Below, piece after piece: positions 17,355 through 27,360 of a stretch of DNA of 64,000 nt. The stretch spans positions 1 to 64,000 of the forward strand of contig CASEAH010000070.1 in assembly GCA_949285935.1 (NCBI GenBank). The letters run 5' to 3'. A program made the position numbers and the translations under genes. Source of the stretch: an uncultured Oscillospiraceae bacterium. Its GTDB lineage: Bacteria; Bacillota; Clostridia; Oscillospirales; Ruminococcaceae. The first letter of the stretch is position 1. Each line of letters begins with the position of its first letter. The notes under the pieces were generated by a model, which saw only the letters and a list, made by a program, of their open reading frames with translations, was not told the DNA's origin and ran no database searches.

Positions 17355-17721
17355 CGTACAGAAAAATTCCAGGCATCACCCTTATTTTTCCTCATACCCA
17401 AGACATCCCAGAAGAAAAAACAAAAATGAAATATAAAGTTTGGGTCTCTTCATTTTTCTCTGCAATATTCCCCCTGATCCGTTGCTGAATCAGCCTTTGG
17501 AACGTCCTGCTTTTTGTTTTGAACATGGCGTGTACGTGTTTCAGAATTTCCGGATTCTTCTTATTTGGGGGCCTCCAGCATGAATTTTTCTTAATATTTT
17601 TGAGGCAAATTGCTCAAAAAGACTTGATTTTAATTGTCTAATAGGCTATACTGTTGAATTAATAACGCCGGTCAGAAACATATGTCCTTCATACAAAGAC
17701 ACTTTAAGGGGCGATAGTAGG
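17355..17721 (+). promoter_or_regulatory. leader region and promoter of the opp operon
   Basis: TTGATT at 17624-17629, 17-base spacer, TATACT at 17647-17652, about 70 bases before the first permease gene. The 270 bases upstream are AT-rich and show no gene. A short repeat of TTGAGGCAAATTGCTCAAAA (17600-17619), an imperfect palindrome, lies just upstream of the -35 and could be an operator. Confidence 0.7.
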
Positions 17722-18639
17722 ATGGCAAAATACATCTTAAAACGAATTATATTGATGATGGTCACTTTGCTGGCCATTACGCTGCTGACATTTATCATTA
17801 TGCATGCCGTCCCCGGTGGTCCCTTCACCTCAGACCGAAATCTTCCGGAGGCGGTGGAGGCGCAGCTCAACGCCAAATACAATTTGGACCAGCCTTTGAT
17901 GGTTCAATATGTGGATTATCTCAAGGGACTGCTGCGGGGAGACTTTGGTCCTTCCTTCAAATATCAGGGAAAAAGCGTCAACGATTTTATCCGTGACGGT
18001 TTTCCTGTATCCGCACGGCTGGGTGGTGTCACGGTTCTGTTTGTGCTGCTGGCTGCGCTTCCTCTTGGGATCGTGGCGGCACTCTGCAACGGACGCTGGC
18101 AGGATATTCTCACCATGACCATCGCCACCATTGGCGTAACGGTCCCTTCCTTTGTGGTGGCCACTCTGCTGATGTACATTTTCTCCTACAAGCTGGGCTG
18201 GACTCCCACCATTGGTCTTGATTCCTGGTCCAGTTACATTTTGCCGGTCATTGCGCTGGGCGGCTATTCCCTGTCGTTTATCGCCCGGCTCATGCGCTCC
18301 AGCCTGCTGGAGGTCATGGGTCAGGACTATATCCGTACCGCCCGTGCCAAAGGTCTTTCCGAGACCAAGGTAGTTTTCCGCCACGCTTTGCGCAATGCCC
18401 TCATCCCGGTGGTGACCATTCTGGGCTCCACCATCGCCAATCTTCTTACCGGCTCTTTTGTGGTGGAAAAGATTTTTGCTATTCCGGGGCTTGGCGTCCA
18501 TTTCGTGGACAGCATCAACAACCGGGACTACACCGCCATAATGGGCGTCACCATTTTTTACGCCGCGTTCCTGGTGGCCATGATTTTTCTGGTGGATCTG
18601 TTCTACATTCTCATCGATCCCCGCATCAAATACGAATGA
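17722..18639 (+). CDS. oppB: peptide ABC transporter permease (OppB/DppB-type)
   Basis: 305 residues. An N-terminal membrane anchor (7-30), about 100 residues outside, then five membrane segments with the 'RTARAKGLSETKVVFRHALRNALIPVV' EAA loop that contacts the ATPases. The order with oppC, two ATPases and a binding protein is the full Opp/Dpp system for importing di- or oligopeptides. Ribosome site AGGGGCGATAGTAGG. Substrate cannot be told from sequence, so Dpp or nickel variants are possible. Confidence 0.88.
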   Translation: MAKYILKRIILMMVTLLAITLLTFIIMHAVPGGPFTSDRNLPEAVEAQLNAKYNLDQPLMVQYVDYLKGLLRGDFGPSFKYQGKSVNDFIRDGFPVSARLGGVTVLFVLLAALPLGIVAALCNGRWQDILTMTIATIGVTVPSFVVATLLMYIFSYKLGWTPTIGLDSWSSYILPVIALGGYSLSFIARLMRSSLLEVMGQDYIRTARAKGLSETKVVFRHALRNALIPVVTILGSTIANLLTGSFVVEKIFAIPGLGVHFVDSINNRDYTAIMGVTIFYAAFLVAMIFLVDLFYILIDPRIKYE

Positions 18640-18688
18640 CCGACCGGGAACCATCTCCCATCCATGATCCAAGGAAAGGCGGACAGCA

Positions 18689-19846
18689 ATGGAAGAAAAG
18701 AAGGAACTTTGGGCGCCCTTTGTCGCTACAGATGAGGGCCGTGAGAAAATATGGAGCAAGGAGCGGAGTTTTGCGCAGGATGTATGGTTCCGTTTCCGAC
18801 ACAAAAAAAGCGCGCTGCTGGGGCTGGTGCTGATCGGACTTTCCCTGGTGTTTGCCCTGGCAGGGCCGCTGATGACCACCCGTTCCTACAGCGACCAGAC
18901 TCTGGACTATGTCAGTATCCCTCCCTGGTTTCGGGTCTACACCATGGAGGATGGGACTTTTCTCTATCTTACCTCCTCCATGCGCCCCATCCAGGTGGCG
19001 GAAGACGGCACGCTGGGCGCCCCTCTTGTCCGGATTCAGGACGACATGGTGACAAAAAAAATCACCTATGAATACGGCGCTGACGTAGTGACAGTGGATT
19101 ATTCCCAAAAGCCCCCGGCTATTCTGGATGCTGCCGGACAGCGGATGACCGCCGGCAAGATGGTCTGGAATAAAACATATCCCCTTGGCACCGACAACCT
19201 GGGGCGTGACCTGCTGGTGCGCCTGATGTACGGAGCCCGTATCTCCCTGCTGGTGGCGTTTGTGGCGGCCGCTATCAATCTGGTCATCGGCGTACTGTAC
19301 GGCGGTGTTGCCGGTTACTTCGGCGGCAACGTGGATCTGGTGATGATGCGCATCGTGGATGTGATCAGCACCATTCCCCTTACCCTTTATGTGATCCTGA
19401 TCATGGTGGTAATGGGGCAGGGCCTGCACAGCATCATTATTGCCCTCAGCTCCGTCTACTGGGTGGATATGGCCCGTGTGGTGCGCGGGCAGGTCCTTTC
19501 CCTCAAGGGCCAGGAATTTGTTTATGCTGCCCGTACCATTGGTTCTTCCACCGGCAAAATTCTCCTCAGCCATCTGATCCCCAACGCCATGGGGCCCATT
19601 CTGGTCACCGCTACCATGCTGATCCCTTCGGCCATTTTTATGGAAGCCTTTCTCAGCTTTATCGGCCTGGGCATCCCGGCACCCATGGCCAGCCTGGGCA
19701 CCATGTGCAATGATGCCATCGCGGCTCTCCGTGTTTGCCCTTATCAGTTGTTCTGGCCGGCAGTTGCCATCTGCCTTATCATGTTTGCCTTTAACTTTGT
19801 AGGGGACGGCCTGCGTGACGCTCTGGACCCCAAGCTGAAAAAATAA
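18689..19846 (+). CDS. oppC: peptide ABC transporter permease (OppC/DppC-type)
   Basis: 385 residues. Helix at 40-62, then an extracytoplasmic segment of about 100 residues (larger than in most OppC), followed by the permease core with 'GTDNLGRDLLVRLMYGARISLLVAFVA' and the EAA loop 'YAARTIGSSTGKILLSHLIPNAMGPI'. The 'PLGTDNLGRD' motif is typical of OppC/DppC. It pairs with OppB to form the channel. It starts 49 bases after oppB with GGAAAGG upstream. Confidence 0.88.
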   Translation: MEEKKELWAPFVATDEGREKIWSKERSFAQDVWFRFRHKKSALLGLVLIGLSLVFALAGPLMTTRSYSDQTLDYVSIPPWFRVYTMEDGTFLYLTSSMRPIQVAEDGTLGAPLVRIQDDMVTKKITYEYGADVVTVDYSQKPPAILDAAGQRMTAGKMVWNKTYPLGTDNLGRDLLVRLMYGARISLLVAFVAAAINLVIGVLYGGVAGYFGGNVDLVMMRIVDVISTIPLTLYVILIMVVMGQGLHSIIIALSSVYWVDMARVVRGQVLSLKGQEFVYAARTIGSSTGKILLSHLIPNAMGPILVTATMLIPSAIFMEAFLSFIGLGIPAPMASLGTMCNDAIAALRVCPYQLFWPAVAICLIMFAFNFVGDGLRDALDPKLKK

Positions 19847-19903
19847 ACGTTTCTCCAGCCGCCGGCTTGTGCCGGCAGCCCTTTTGGAAAGGCACGGTGT
19901 TTT

Positions 19904-20920
19904 ATGGAACCTATTTTGGAGGTCAAAGACCTGCATACTAATTTTTATACCAGCAACGGCGTGGTGCAGGCGGTACGCGGCGTCAGCTTTTCCTTGGAAA
20001 AGGGAGAGATCCTGGGCATTGTGGGAGAGTCCGGCAGCGGTAAAAGCGTTACCTGCATGTCCATTCTCCAGCTTTTGAGCAATACCGCCCGGGTTACCCA
20101 AGGTGAGGTCCATTTCCAGGGAAAAAACCTTGTCACCCTCAATAAAAAGGAGATCCGTCAAATTCGGGGCGGCAAGATCTCCATGGTCTTTCAGGACCCC
20201 ATGTCCTCCCTCAATCCTCTGATGCGGATCGGCGAGCAGATTGGGGAGATGATCCGGGAGCACAACCGGGGCATGAGCAAGAAAGAAGTGGAGGCAGAGG
20301 TCGTCCGACTCATGGGTCTGGTTCGGATCCCGGAACCGGAAAAACGGCTTCGTTCTTTTCCCCATGAGTTTTCCGGCGGAATGCGGCAGCGGGTCATGAT
20401 TGCCATGGCGCTGGCCTGCCAGCCGGATGTGCTCATTGCCGATGAACCCACTACCGCCCTGGACGTCACCATTCAGGATCAGATCCTGAAGCTGATGCGG
20501 AGCCTGCAAAAGGAATTTCAGCGTTCCGTCATTTTTATCACCCACGACCTGGGTGTCGTTGCGGAACTTTGCTCCCGGGTCATCGTCATGTACGGCGGAC
20601 TGATTATGGAAGAAGCCCTGATCGACGATTTGTTTGAGCATCCTGCTCATCCTTATACCATGGGCCTGCTCCGTTCCATCCCCGGAGCCAGTCAGGACAG
20701 ATCGCAGCGGTTGGTACCCATTCCCGGTTCGCCGCCGGATATGCTGAACCCGCCCAAGGGCTGTCCCTTTGTCCATCGTTGTCCCTATGCCCGGAACATT
20801 TGCGCTCAGGAGCTGCCGCCCTATACGCAGCTGGACGCGACCCATCGTTCCATGTGCTGGCTGCTGTCTCCCGACGCACCGGCAGATAACAATCCCTTCA
20901 AGGAGGTGCGGGAAAATTGA
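19904..20920 (+). CDS. oppD: peptide ABC transporter ATP-binding protein (OppD-type)
   Basis: 338 residues. Walker A GESGSGKS (41-48), signature FSGGMRQR, Walker [13 protein letters not shown] and the switch His in 'FITHDLGVV'. The C-terminal oligopeptide-transporter extension with '[14 protein letters not shown]' supplies cysteines for the Fe-S-like cluster of OppD. Powers import together with OppF. A small hairpin in the 57-base gap before it may lower read-through. Confidence 0.92.
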   Translation: MEPILEVKDLHTNFYTSNGVVQAVRGVSFSLEKGEILGIVGESGSGKSVTCMSILQLLSNTARVTQGEVHFQGKNLVTLNKKEIRQIRGGKISMVFQDPMSSLNPLMRIGEQIGEMIREHNRGMSKKEVEAEVVRLMGLVRIPEPEKRLRSFPHEFSGGMRQRVMIAMALACQPDVLIADEPTTALDVTIQDQILKLMRSLQKEFQRSVIFITHDLGVVAELCSRVIVMYGGLIMEEALIDDLFEHPAHPYTMGLLRSIPGASQDRSQRLVPIPGSPPDMLNPPKGCPFVHRCPYARNICAQELPPYTQLDATHRSMCWLLSPDAPADNNPFKEVREN

Positions 20921-21903
20921 GCGGAACCAATCCTGAACTGATTCTGGAAGTCCGGGACCTGACCATGCACTTTCCCGTCCCGGGCAAACGGATCGACGGC
21001 AAACGTCCCGTGGTCCATGCGGTGGACGGCGTTTCCTTCTCCATCCGCCGGGGGCATACCCTGGGCCTGGTAGGGGAATCCGGCTGCGGAAAATCCACCT
21101 GCGCCCGCACCATTATCCGTATCTACGACCCAACCTCCGGTCAAATCAAACTGGACGGCCAAAATATCGAAAATCTCACGCAGGCGCAGCTAAAGCCCCT
21201 GCGGCAAAAGATGCAGATGATTTTTCAGGATCCCTATGCCTCCCTCAACGCCCGGATGACCGTGCGGGACATCGTGGCAGAGCCGCTGGCAGCTCATGGG
21301 ATCGGAACCGAGCGGGAGCGCACCGAGCGGGTCCATGAGATGCTGGCCAAGGTGGGGCTTTCCAAGGAGCATGCCAACCGGTACGCCCACGAGTTTTCGG
21401 GCGGCCAGCGTCAGCGGGTGGGAATTTCCCGGGCGCTGATCCTTCATCCCGAACTGGTGATCTGTGATGAACCTATTTCGGCCCTGGATGTTTCCATTCA
21501 GGCCCAGGTAGTCAATTTGCTGAAGGATATCCAGGATGAGTGGGGCATTACCTACCTGTTTATCGCCCATGATCTTTCCATGGTCCGGTATGTTTCGGAC
21601 GATGTGGGGGTCATGTATTTGGGCAAGTTGGTGGAGCTGGCAGACTCCGATGAAATTTATGCCCACCCCCTCCATCCCTACACCCAGGGATTACTGGCCT
21701 CCATCCCCGTTCCTTCCCCCCGCCTTGCCCGGCAGAAGGAAGAGGTCTCCATTGAAGGCGACATTCCCAGCCCCATCGCTCCCCCCACCGGCTGCCGGTT
21801 CCACACCCGCTGCCGATATGCCCAGCCCATCTGTTCTCAGGAGGAGCCGGTGATGCGGGATGTGGGCGGCGGCCACCAGGTAGCCTGCCATCTCTGCAAA
21901 TAA
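20917..21903 (+). CDS. oppF: peptide ABC transporter ATP-binding protein (OppF-type)
   Basis: 328 residues from a TTG that overlaps the oppD stop (AATTGA) behind an AAGGAGG site, so translation is coupled. Walker A GESGCGKS (53-60), signature FSGGQRQR, Walker [14 protein letters not shown] and 'FIAHDLSMV'. C-terminal '[19 protein letters not shown]' is the oligopeptide-transporter extension with its Cys motif. OppF is the second ATPase of the pair. Confidence 0.92.
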   Translation: MSGTNPELILEVRDLTMHFPVPGKRIDGKRPVVHAVDGVSFSIRRGHTLGLVGESGCGKSTCARTIIRIYDPTSGQIKLDGQNIENLTQAQLKPLRQKMQMIFQDPYASLNARMTVRDIVAEPLAAHGIGTERERTERVHEMLAKVGLSKEHANRYAHEFSGGQRQRVGISRALILHPELVICDEPISALDVSIQAQVVNLLKDIQDEWGITYLFIAHDLSMVRYVSDDVGVMYLGKLVELADSDEIYAHPLHPYTQGLLASIPVPSPRLARQKEEVSIEGDIPSPIAPPTGCRFHTRCRYAQPICSQEEPVMRDVGGGHQVACHLCK

Positions 21904-21979
21904 AACGGATGATTTTCCTCCCGCACCGCGGGTTGGATAGATGTGTTTCCCAAGACGTATTTTAAAGGAGGAAATCCCC

Positions 21980-23641
21980 ATGAAAAAGAAACTGTTGGCC
22001 CTGCTGACGGCAGTCCTGATGCTTACCAGCCTGCTTGCCGGCTGCGGCGGAACCCCCGCTTCCGGCAGCAGCGGTTCCCAGAGCGGTGAAGCAGCGCCCG
22101 TCAAGCAGGAAGTGGTCTTTGCTTTGCAGAACCTTCCCGACATTCTGGATCCCAATGTGACCAACAATTCCTTTGCCGCGCCCTTCCTGGACAACCTGTT
22201 CGAAGGTCTGGTTGCCTACGACAAGGACAACAACCTGGTTGCCGGCAACGCCGAAAGCTGGACCATCAGCGAAGACGGCCTGACCTACACCTTTACCCTG
22301 CGGGACGGCCTCAAATGGTCGGACGGCAGCGATCTGACCGCCCAGGATTACCTGTACACCATGAAGCGGATCCTGACCCCCTCCACCGCCGCCCTGTATG
22401 TCAATATGCTCACCGATTATGTGGCCGGCGCTCAGGAATACTATGACGCTCTGGCCAACGGACAGGAGCCGGACGAAGAGGCTCTGGGCATCAAGGCTCC
22501 CGATGACAAGACCCTGGTGCTCACCCTGAAGGCCCCCGCTCCTTACTATCTGGGCATCCTGGCCATGTACACCTTTGTACCTACTCAGCAGGCAGCCGTG
22601 GAAGCCGCTCCCGAGACCTGGGCCCAGAGCGCCGAAAACTACATTTCCAACGGCCCCTTCAAGATGACCCAGTACAATTTCAACGAGTCCATCGTTCTGG
22701 AAAAGAACCCCAATTACTGGAACGCCGAAAATGTCAAGCTGGAGAAGCTGACCTTCCGGTTTATCCTGGAGCCCTCCACCGCCCTGTCCGCCTTTGAAGC
22801 CGGCGAGATTGACGGTTTCCGCACCATTCCTCCTGCCGATCTGCCCCGCTTGAAGGCCGAAAGCGACGCTCTCCAGGTAGCTCCCAGCTTTGCGACCACC
22901 TATTATATGTTCAATTGCCAGAATGAGGTTCTCAAAGATGTCCGGGTGCGGCAGGCTCTGAGCCTGGCCGTTGACCGTACCGCCCTCATCGAAAATGTAC
23001 TCCAGACTACCGACACTCCCGCCTATGCGCTGGTATCCCCCGGCTATTCCGTAGACGGAGTGGACTACACGGAGGGCCGTTCCACCTATGGTCTGTCCCC
23101 CACCGCGGATGTAGAAGCCGCGCAGAAGCTTCTGGCCGAGGCCGGCTATCCCAACGGCGAGGGCTTCCCCAAGCTTCGCCTGTCCTACTATACCGACGCC
23201 AATGTCAAAAAGATTGCTGAGGCTCTCCAGGAGATGTGGAAAACCAATCTGGGCATTGATACGGAAATCACCGTTGCCGACTGGGCCGTATATTACGACT
23301 CTGTCCAGGCGGGCGATTATGATATCTGTGCCATGGGCTGGTCTGCCGACTATCTGCACCCCACCACTTTCTTCCCTCTCTTCGTCACCGGTAACGTCAA
23401 CAACAACTCCTTCTATTCCAATCCGGAGTATGACGCTCTCTACGCTCAGGCAGCTGTTATGACCGATGCCCAGGCAGCCATGGAAGTGATGCACCAGGCA
23501 GAAGATATGCTGATGGCGGATATGCCCTTCCTGCCTCTGTATTACCGTGCCACCACTTATATGCTGCGTCCCGGCGTCAAGGACGTGAATATGTCTCCTT
23601 TGGCTCAGCTTTATTTCAAGGACGCGTATGTAGCGGAATAA
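21980..23641 (+). CDS. oppA: peptide-binding lipoprotein (OppA/DppA-type, SBP_bac_5)
   Basis: 553 residues from the ATG behind AAAGGAGG. Signal peptide with lipobox LLAGC, lipid anchor at Cys22, then a Ser/Gly linker. The mature part has the family-5 solute-binding pattern: 'LPDILDPNVTNNSFAAPFLDNLFEGL', 'AESWTISEDGLTYTFTLRDGLKWSDG' and 'NPNYWN'. It delivers extracellular peptides to OppBC. Separated from oppF by 76 bases. Confidence 0.9.
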   Translation: MKKKLLALLTAVLMLTSLLAGCGGTPASGSSGSQSGEAAPVKQEVVFALQNLPDILDPNVTNNSFAAPFLDNLFEGLVAYDKDNNLVAGNAESWTISEDGLTYTFTLRDGLKWSDGSDLTAQDYLYTMKRILTPSTAALYVNMLTDYVAGAQEYYDALANGQEPDEEALGIKAPDDKTLVLTLKAPAPYYLGILAMYTFVPTQQAAVEAAPETWAQSAENYISNGPFKMTQYNFNESIVLEKNPNYWNAENVKLEKLTFRFILEPSTALSAFEAGEIDGFRTIPPADLPRLKAESDALQVAPSFATTYYMFNCQNEVLKDVRVRQALSLAVDRTALIENVLQTTDTPAYALVSPGYSVDGVDYTEGRSTYGLSPTADVEAAQKLLAEAGYPNGEGFPKLRLSYYTDANVKKIAEALQEMWKTNLGIDTEITVADWAVYYDSVQAGDYDICAMGWSADYLHPTTFFPLFVTGNVNNNSFYSNPEYDALYAQAAVMTDAQAAMEVMHQAEDMLMADMPFLPLYYRATTYMLRPGVKDVNMSPLAQLYFKDAYVAE

Positions 23642-23654
23642 TTCATCTTTAGTT

Positions 23655-23699
23655 TCAAGGCGCTGTGCCTTCTCCTCCGGGAGGGGGCGCGGCGCTTTG
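23655..23699 (+). terminator. possible weak terminator after oppA
   Basis: An imperfect GC-rich inverted repeat (AAGGCGCTGTGCC and GGCGCGGCGCTTT around CTCCGGGAG) directly after oppA. No clean T run follows, so read-through into the cyclophilin gene is likely. Confidence 0.4.
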
Positions 23700-23734
23700 C
23701 CGACAGGATTTCATACCGTTAAGGAGGTTTTCCC

Positions 23735-24241
23735 ATGCCCACAACTGCGGTAATCACCATGGCCGACGGCGGCTCCATGGTTTTTGAACTGTACCCCCAA
23801 AAGGCGCCCATCACCGTCGAAAATTTCCGCCGTCTGGCCGGCGAGGGCTTTTTCAATGGTCTGACCTTTCATCGGGTGGTAAAGGGCTTTGTGATCCAGG
23901 GCGGTTCGGCGGACAACACCTGTATGTGTCCCACCGATTTTACCATCAAGGGAGAATTTAAGGAAAACGGTGTCGACACGGGACTGGAGCATATCCGCGG
24001 AGCCATTTCCATGGCCAGAGACGACGATTTCGACAGTGCCGGCACCCAGTTCTTTGTGGTCCACCAGGATGCTCACCGTCTGGATGGAAAATATGCGGCT
24101 TTCGGCCAGATGATCCGGGGTTTTGATGTCCTTGACCGCATTGCTTCCGTTCCCACCCTCTCTCCCGCGGAAGAAAACCGGCCGCTGACACCCCAGGTCA
24201 TCCGCTCTGTCACTGTAACCGATACAGAAGATCTTCCCTGA
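23735..24241 (+). CDS. peptidyl-prolyl cis-trans isomerase, cyclophilin type
   Basis: 168 residues with AAGGAGG upstream. Cyclophilin landmarks: 'FRRLAGEGFFNGLTFHRVVKGFVIQGG' with the catalytic Arg and Phe, 'GAISMARDDDFDSAGTQFFV' and 'LDGKYAAFGQMIRGFDVLD'. No signal peptide, so it acts in the cytoplasm on prolyl bonds. It lies 93 bases after oppA. Length and motifs fit bacterial PpiB. Confidence 0.93.
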   Translation: MPTTAVITMADGGSMVFELYPQKAPITVENFRRLAGEGFFNGLTFHRVVKGFVIQGGSADNTCMCPTDFTIKGEFKENGVDTGLEHIRGAISMARDDDFDSAGTQFFVVHQDAHRLDGKYAAFGQMIRGFDVLDRIASVPTLSPAEENRPLTPQVIRSVTVTDTEDLP

Positions 24242-24274
24242 TCCTTTCACAAAATCAGAATCTTTTTCCTCTCC

Positions 24275-24304
24275 AGCCTCCGGGATCCTGTCCGGAGGCT
24301 TTTG
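24275..24304 (+). terminator. intrinsic terminator after cyclophilin gene
   Basis: AGCCTCCGG / CCGGAGGCT arms around a short loop, followed by TTTT. Confidence 0.85.
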
Positions 24305-24939
24305 TATGTCAGGAAAGGGCTTCCTGTCATCCCTCAAAATCTGTTCCATTTTTTCTGAAGTTTCCGGATAGTGAAACCTGTAAGTTTCCATCAACGGAGT
24401 AGTTTCCTATTTGGCGTACTGCTGAACTTCCATCCTTTGCCACTGCCCATCAAGCCTTTAGCCCTTTCATGCTTTCCCCGTCAGGCTGCATCCCTGTGGC
24501 AGCACATATCCCCAAATCAACGGCTGGATGAAGCAGAGGCTGATGCCGTCCCTTGGCAGGCGTATAAAGCATCCATAAAAGTCAGGGCAAAGCGCCATCC
24601 CCAGCACAGGATCGGCAGCAGCACCCCTAAAACTTTTCCAGCAGGGTTTCCACGATTTTTTCATATATCATCTCTCATATCCGGCGCAGCCTTCTTACCG
24701 GGCTCAGCGGCACTGTACCTCAAAATGATTCGTAGGGATTTGCCGCTCTCCCTCCTTCGGCTATGGGGAGCAGCAAATAAAAATCTCATGAGCATCCTGC
24801 CTTTGAAATTTCGGATTTTGACGTTTTATTTCTATTTTTGCTCTCTTCTCCGTCCCTCTTAAATCATCTCCTCCAGATGTTTTATTTTATCAGGCCTTTA
24901 CATACACTGTTACCAAACCGTTTTGCCGGGAGGTAACAT
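24305..24939. other. intergenic region, possible decayed gene
   Basis: About 635 bases. One long plus-strand ORF (24371-24862) lacks a ribosome site and has a low-complexity, unlike-protein composition. On the minus strand around 24560-24660 short frames read like a hydrophobic protein remnant broken by stops. I see no intact gene. Confidence 0.45.
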
Positions 24940-25500
24940 ATGAAAAAGCGCACACTGAATCAACCCGACCGATGGATTTTATGGGGTATTCCCTTCCTGT
25001 TTGTCATCGGGTCGCTGCTTCATTTTGCTTTCGATTTTCTGGGGCAAAATCCTGTTGTTGGGCTTTTTGCTCCCGTTAACGAAAGTGTATGGGAGCATAT
25101 CAAAATGGTCGTATGGCCCACCATTTTATGGTGGACAGTTTATTACCGCATCCAGGGGGAGCGACAGGGTATCCTGAAAGACACTTGGCTCTGTGGGGCT
25201 CTTGCAGCATTGCTGGTTTCCATGGCAGCTATTCCCATGCTCTACTATTTTTATACCAGCGCCTTTGGTGTGGAAATTCTCTGGGTGGATATTTTGATCC
25301 TGTTTTTGGCGATTTCAGCAGGTCAATTATGGGGGCTGCATGTTTATCGATATGGAAAAGGTTGTGACCCAGCTACCGTCCTGGTTATTTTTGGAATTGT
25401 GACGCTTCTTTTTATGTTTTTCACCTTTTTCCCGCCGCATTTCCCCCTGTTTCTGGATGCTCCTTCCGGCAGCTATGGAATACAAGCCAATTTCAGATAA
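24940..25500 (+). CDS. DUF6512-like membrane protein
   Basis: 186 residues starting MKKRTLNQPDRWILWG with a GGGAGG site. About five membrane segments: near 12-30, 52-68, 85-106, 115-133 and 147-167. The 'PVNESVWEHIKMVVWP' segment after the first helix is characteristic of the DUF6512 family of small Clostridia membrane proteins. Function unknown. It stands alone. Confidence 0.75.
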   Translation: MKKRTLNQPDRWILWGIPFLFVIGSLLHFAFDFLGQNPVVGLFAPVNESVWEHIKMVVWPTILWWTVYYRIQGERQGILKDTWLCGALAALLVSMAAIPMLYYFYTSAFGVEILWVDILILFLAISAGQLWGLHVYRYGKGCDPATVLVIFGIVTLLFMFFTFFPPHFPLFLDAPSGSYGIQANFR

Positions 25501-25683
25501 CCTGGCAGGGTAAGTTTTATCATGCCCTGCCCCTGCTGTTTCGGGTATTGCACACACTTTTTTCCTTTCGCCTTCTCATTGACGTTTTTCCTGCAAGTCA
25601 TTTTGCCAAATGATTTCCCCCATCCCCCGCTTTCCCAGCCAACCCCTGAGATTGCTCCATGACGCAAGCTTTTCCATGCCAAT

Positions 25684-25724
25684 AAAGATCCGCCCCTTTC
25701 CATACGGAAAGGGGCGGATCTTTT
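25684..25724. terminator. bidirectional terminator between DUF6512 and allB
   Basis: Perfect hairpin AAGATCCGCCCCTTTCC / GGAAAGGGGCGGATCTT with loop ATAC, flanked by A and T runs; serves the two convergent genes. The remaining 180 bases of this gap show no gene. Confidence 0.85.
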
Positions 25725-25735
25725 AACTGGTAAAA

Positions 25736-27088
25736 TTAGTCTTTCTGGGGACGGAGGAAGCGACCGGTGGTACCGGCAAAAACCTTTCCGTCCTTGTAAA
25801 TGGTGGAGCCCCGCAGCAGCGTCTGACAAATTTTTCCCCGGAAGGTACGTCCCACCATGGGGGAGACCTTGTGGAGATACTGGAGATCCTCGCTGCGCAG
25901 CACAAAGGACGCATTCATATCCACCACGGCAATATCGGCATCATATCCTTCCGCGATGGCGCCCTTTCCGGGAACATGGAAGCGCCGGGCAGGGTTGGCG
26001 GCGATCAGATCCGCTGCCTGAGGCAGAGTCAGCCATCCCTTGGCGCAGCCGTCCAGCAGGGTATTGAGGGTAGACTGGCATCCGGAAATTCCGCCCCACA
26101 CCTTGAAGAAATTGGGATCCCGCTTCAGTTCTGCCGGAGCGGGGGAATGATCGGAGCAGACCATCTGGATCTTACCTTCCCGCAGGCGTTCCCACAGGCG
26201 CTCCAGATTGTCGCCATACCGCAGAGGAGGGCAGCATTTGCCCAAAGGTCCGATTTCGGGCAGTTCTTCCGCCCGCAGGGTCAAATACTGAGGCACTGTC
26301 TCGCAGGTGACGTCGTAGCCTTCAGCCCGGGCCTGCGCCACCAGTTCCACGCCTTCCCAGGTGCTGACATGGGCCACATGCAGGGCACAGCCGGTTGCCT
26401 TAGCCATGGCGATCACCTTGCCAATGGGTTCGATTTCGGTAATCGGGGGCCGGGAATCCACAAAATCCAGCGCGCCGGTCCGTCCCTGAGCCGTCAGGCG
26501 TTTGGTAAAGCCGTCAATGAGAACTCCGTTTTCACAATGGATGGACAGGGGCAGCCCCAGCTTGGCAGCCATTTCCATGCCATGGTAGAGGGTATCGTCA
26601 TCCGCTCCTTCAAACTCTGCCAGTCCGCTGAAGCAGGTAAAAGCCTTGAATCCGATGACGCCCCGCTCGGCCAGTCTGGGCATCTCGTCGATCTTTCCGG
26701 GGACCAGGCCGCCGTAGAGGGCATAATCGGTGAGGCAGCTTTTTTCAGCGGCAGCCAGCTTCAGGTCAAAAGCCTCCACGTCTGTAACCACCGGCAGAGA
26801 GTTCAGGGGCATATCGGCAAAGGATGTCATGCCTCCGGCAGCCAGAGCTGCTGTTCCGGTGGCCAGGGTTTCCCAATCGGTATGTCCGGGCTCATTGAAA
26901 TGCACATGACAGTCAAAGCCTCCGGGAAGCAGGGTTTTCCCCGTGGCATCCAGCTCTTCTGCGGCGCTTCCGTGCAGATCAGGGCCCACGGCCGCAATTT
27001 TACCGTCTTTGACCGCTACATCGGCCACCTCTACTCCACCGGCGCTTACCACAGAGCCGCCGCGGATTATCAGATCATATTCCGCCAT
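25736..27088 (-). CDS. allB: allantoinase / dihydroorotase-like amidohydrolase
   Basis: 450 residues from the ATG behind AGGAGG. Binuclear-metal amidohydrolase: HVH at 61-63, Lys148 in 'GFKAF' (carboxylated bridging lysine), His184 in 'SIHCENG', His240 in 'LHVAHVST' and Asp313 in 'CSDHSPAP'. The DCHVHFNEPGHTDWE context and length fit allantoinase AllB, which opens allantoin to allantoate in purine degradation, more than pyrimidine dihydroorotase. No other allantoin genes are in the window, so hydantoinase or dihydroorotase activity cannot be excluded. Confidence 0.78.
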   Translation of the reverse strand: MAEYDLIIRGGSVVSAGGVEVADVAVKDGKIAAVGPDLHGSAAEELDATGKTLLPGGFDCHVHFNEPGHTDWETLATGTAALAAGGMTSFADMPLNSLPVVTDVEAFDLKLAAAEKSCLTDYALYGGLVPGKIDEMPRLAERGVIGFKAFTCFSGLAEFEGADDDTLYHGMEMAAKLGLPLSIHCENGVLIDGFTKRLTAQGRTGALDFVDSRPPITEIEPIGKVIAMAKATGCALHVAHVSTWEGVELVAQARAEGYDVTCETVPQYLTLRAEELPEIGPLGKCCPPLRYGDNLERLWERLREGKIQMVCSDHSPAPAELKRDPNFFKVWGGISGCQSTLNTLLDGCAKGWLTLPQAADLIAANPARRFHVPGKGAIAEGYDADIAVVDMNASFVLRSEDLQYLHKVSPMVGRTFRGKICQTLLRGSTIYKDGKVFAGTTGRFLRPQKD

Positions 27089-27360
27089 AACGAATACCTC
27101 CTGCAATATAATATCCGGTCCGGCAGGGTACCGCCGGACAGTGTTGCCTGTTTTGGGAAAGGGGACATAAGGTCTCTTTCCCCATCTTTCATTATACTCA
27201 AACCTTATGGGACAGGGCTATGTCCCCGTGGCGCATTTCTCCCCTTCTTTTTGGCTTCAGATGCTAAAGCCCTCTTTTTTTCCACCGGGAGATAACCGAC
27301 ACCTTTTTCCCCCTTTTTCCATAGGATAAAGAACCGCGATCCTGAAAATGGGGTGATCCT

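Noticed and set aside
24371-24862. 163-codon plus-strand ORF after the cyclophilin gene
   Set aside because: No ribosome site, and Ser/Pro/Arg-rich composition unlike the neighbouring proteins; the frame probably is open by chance or over a decayed gene on the other strand.
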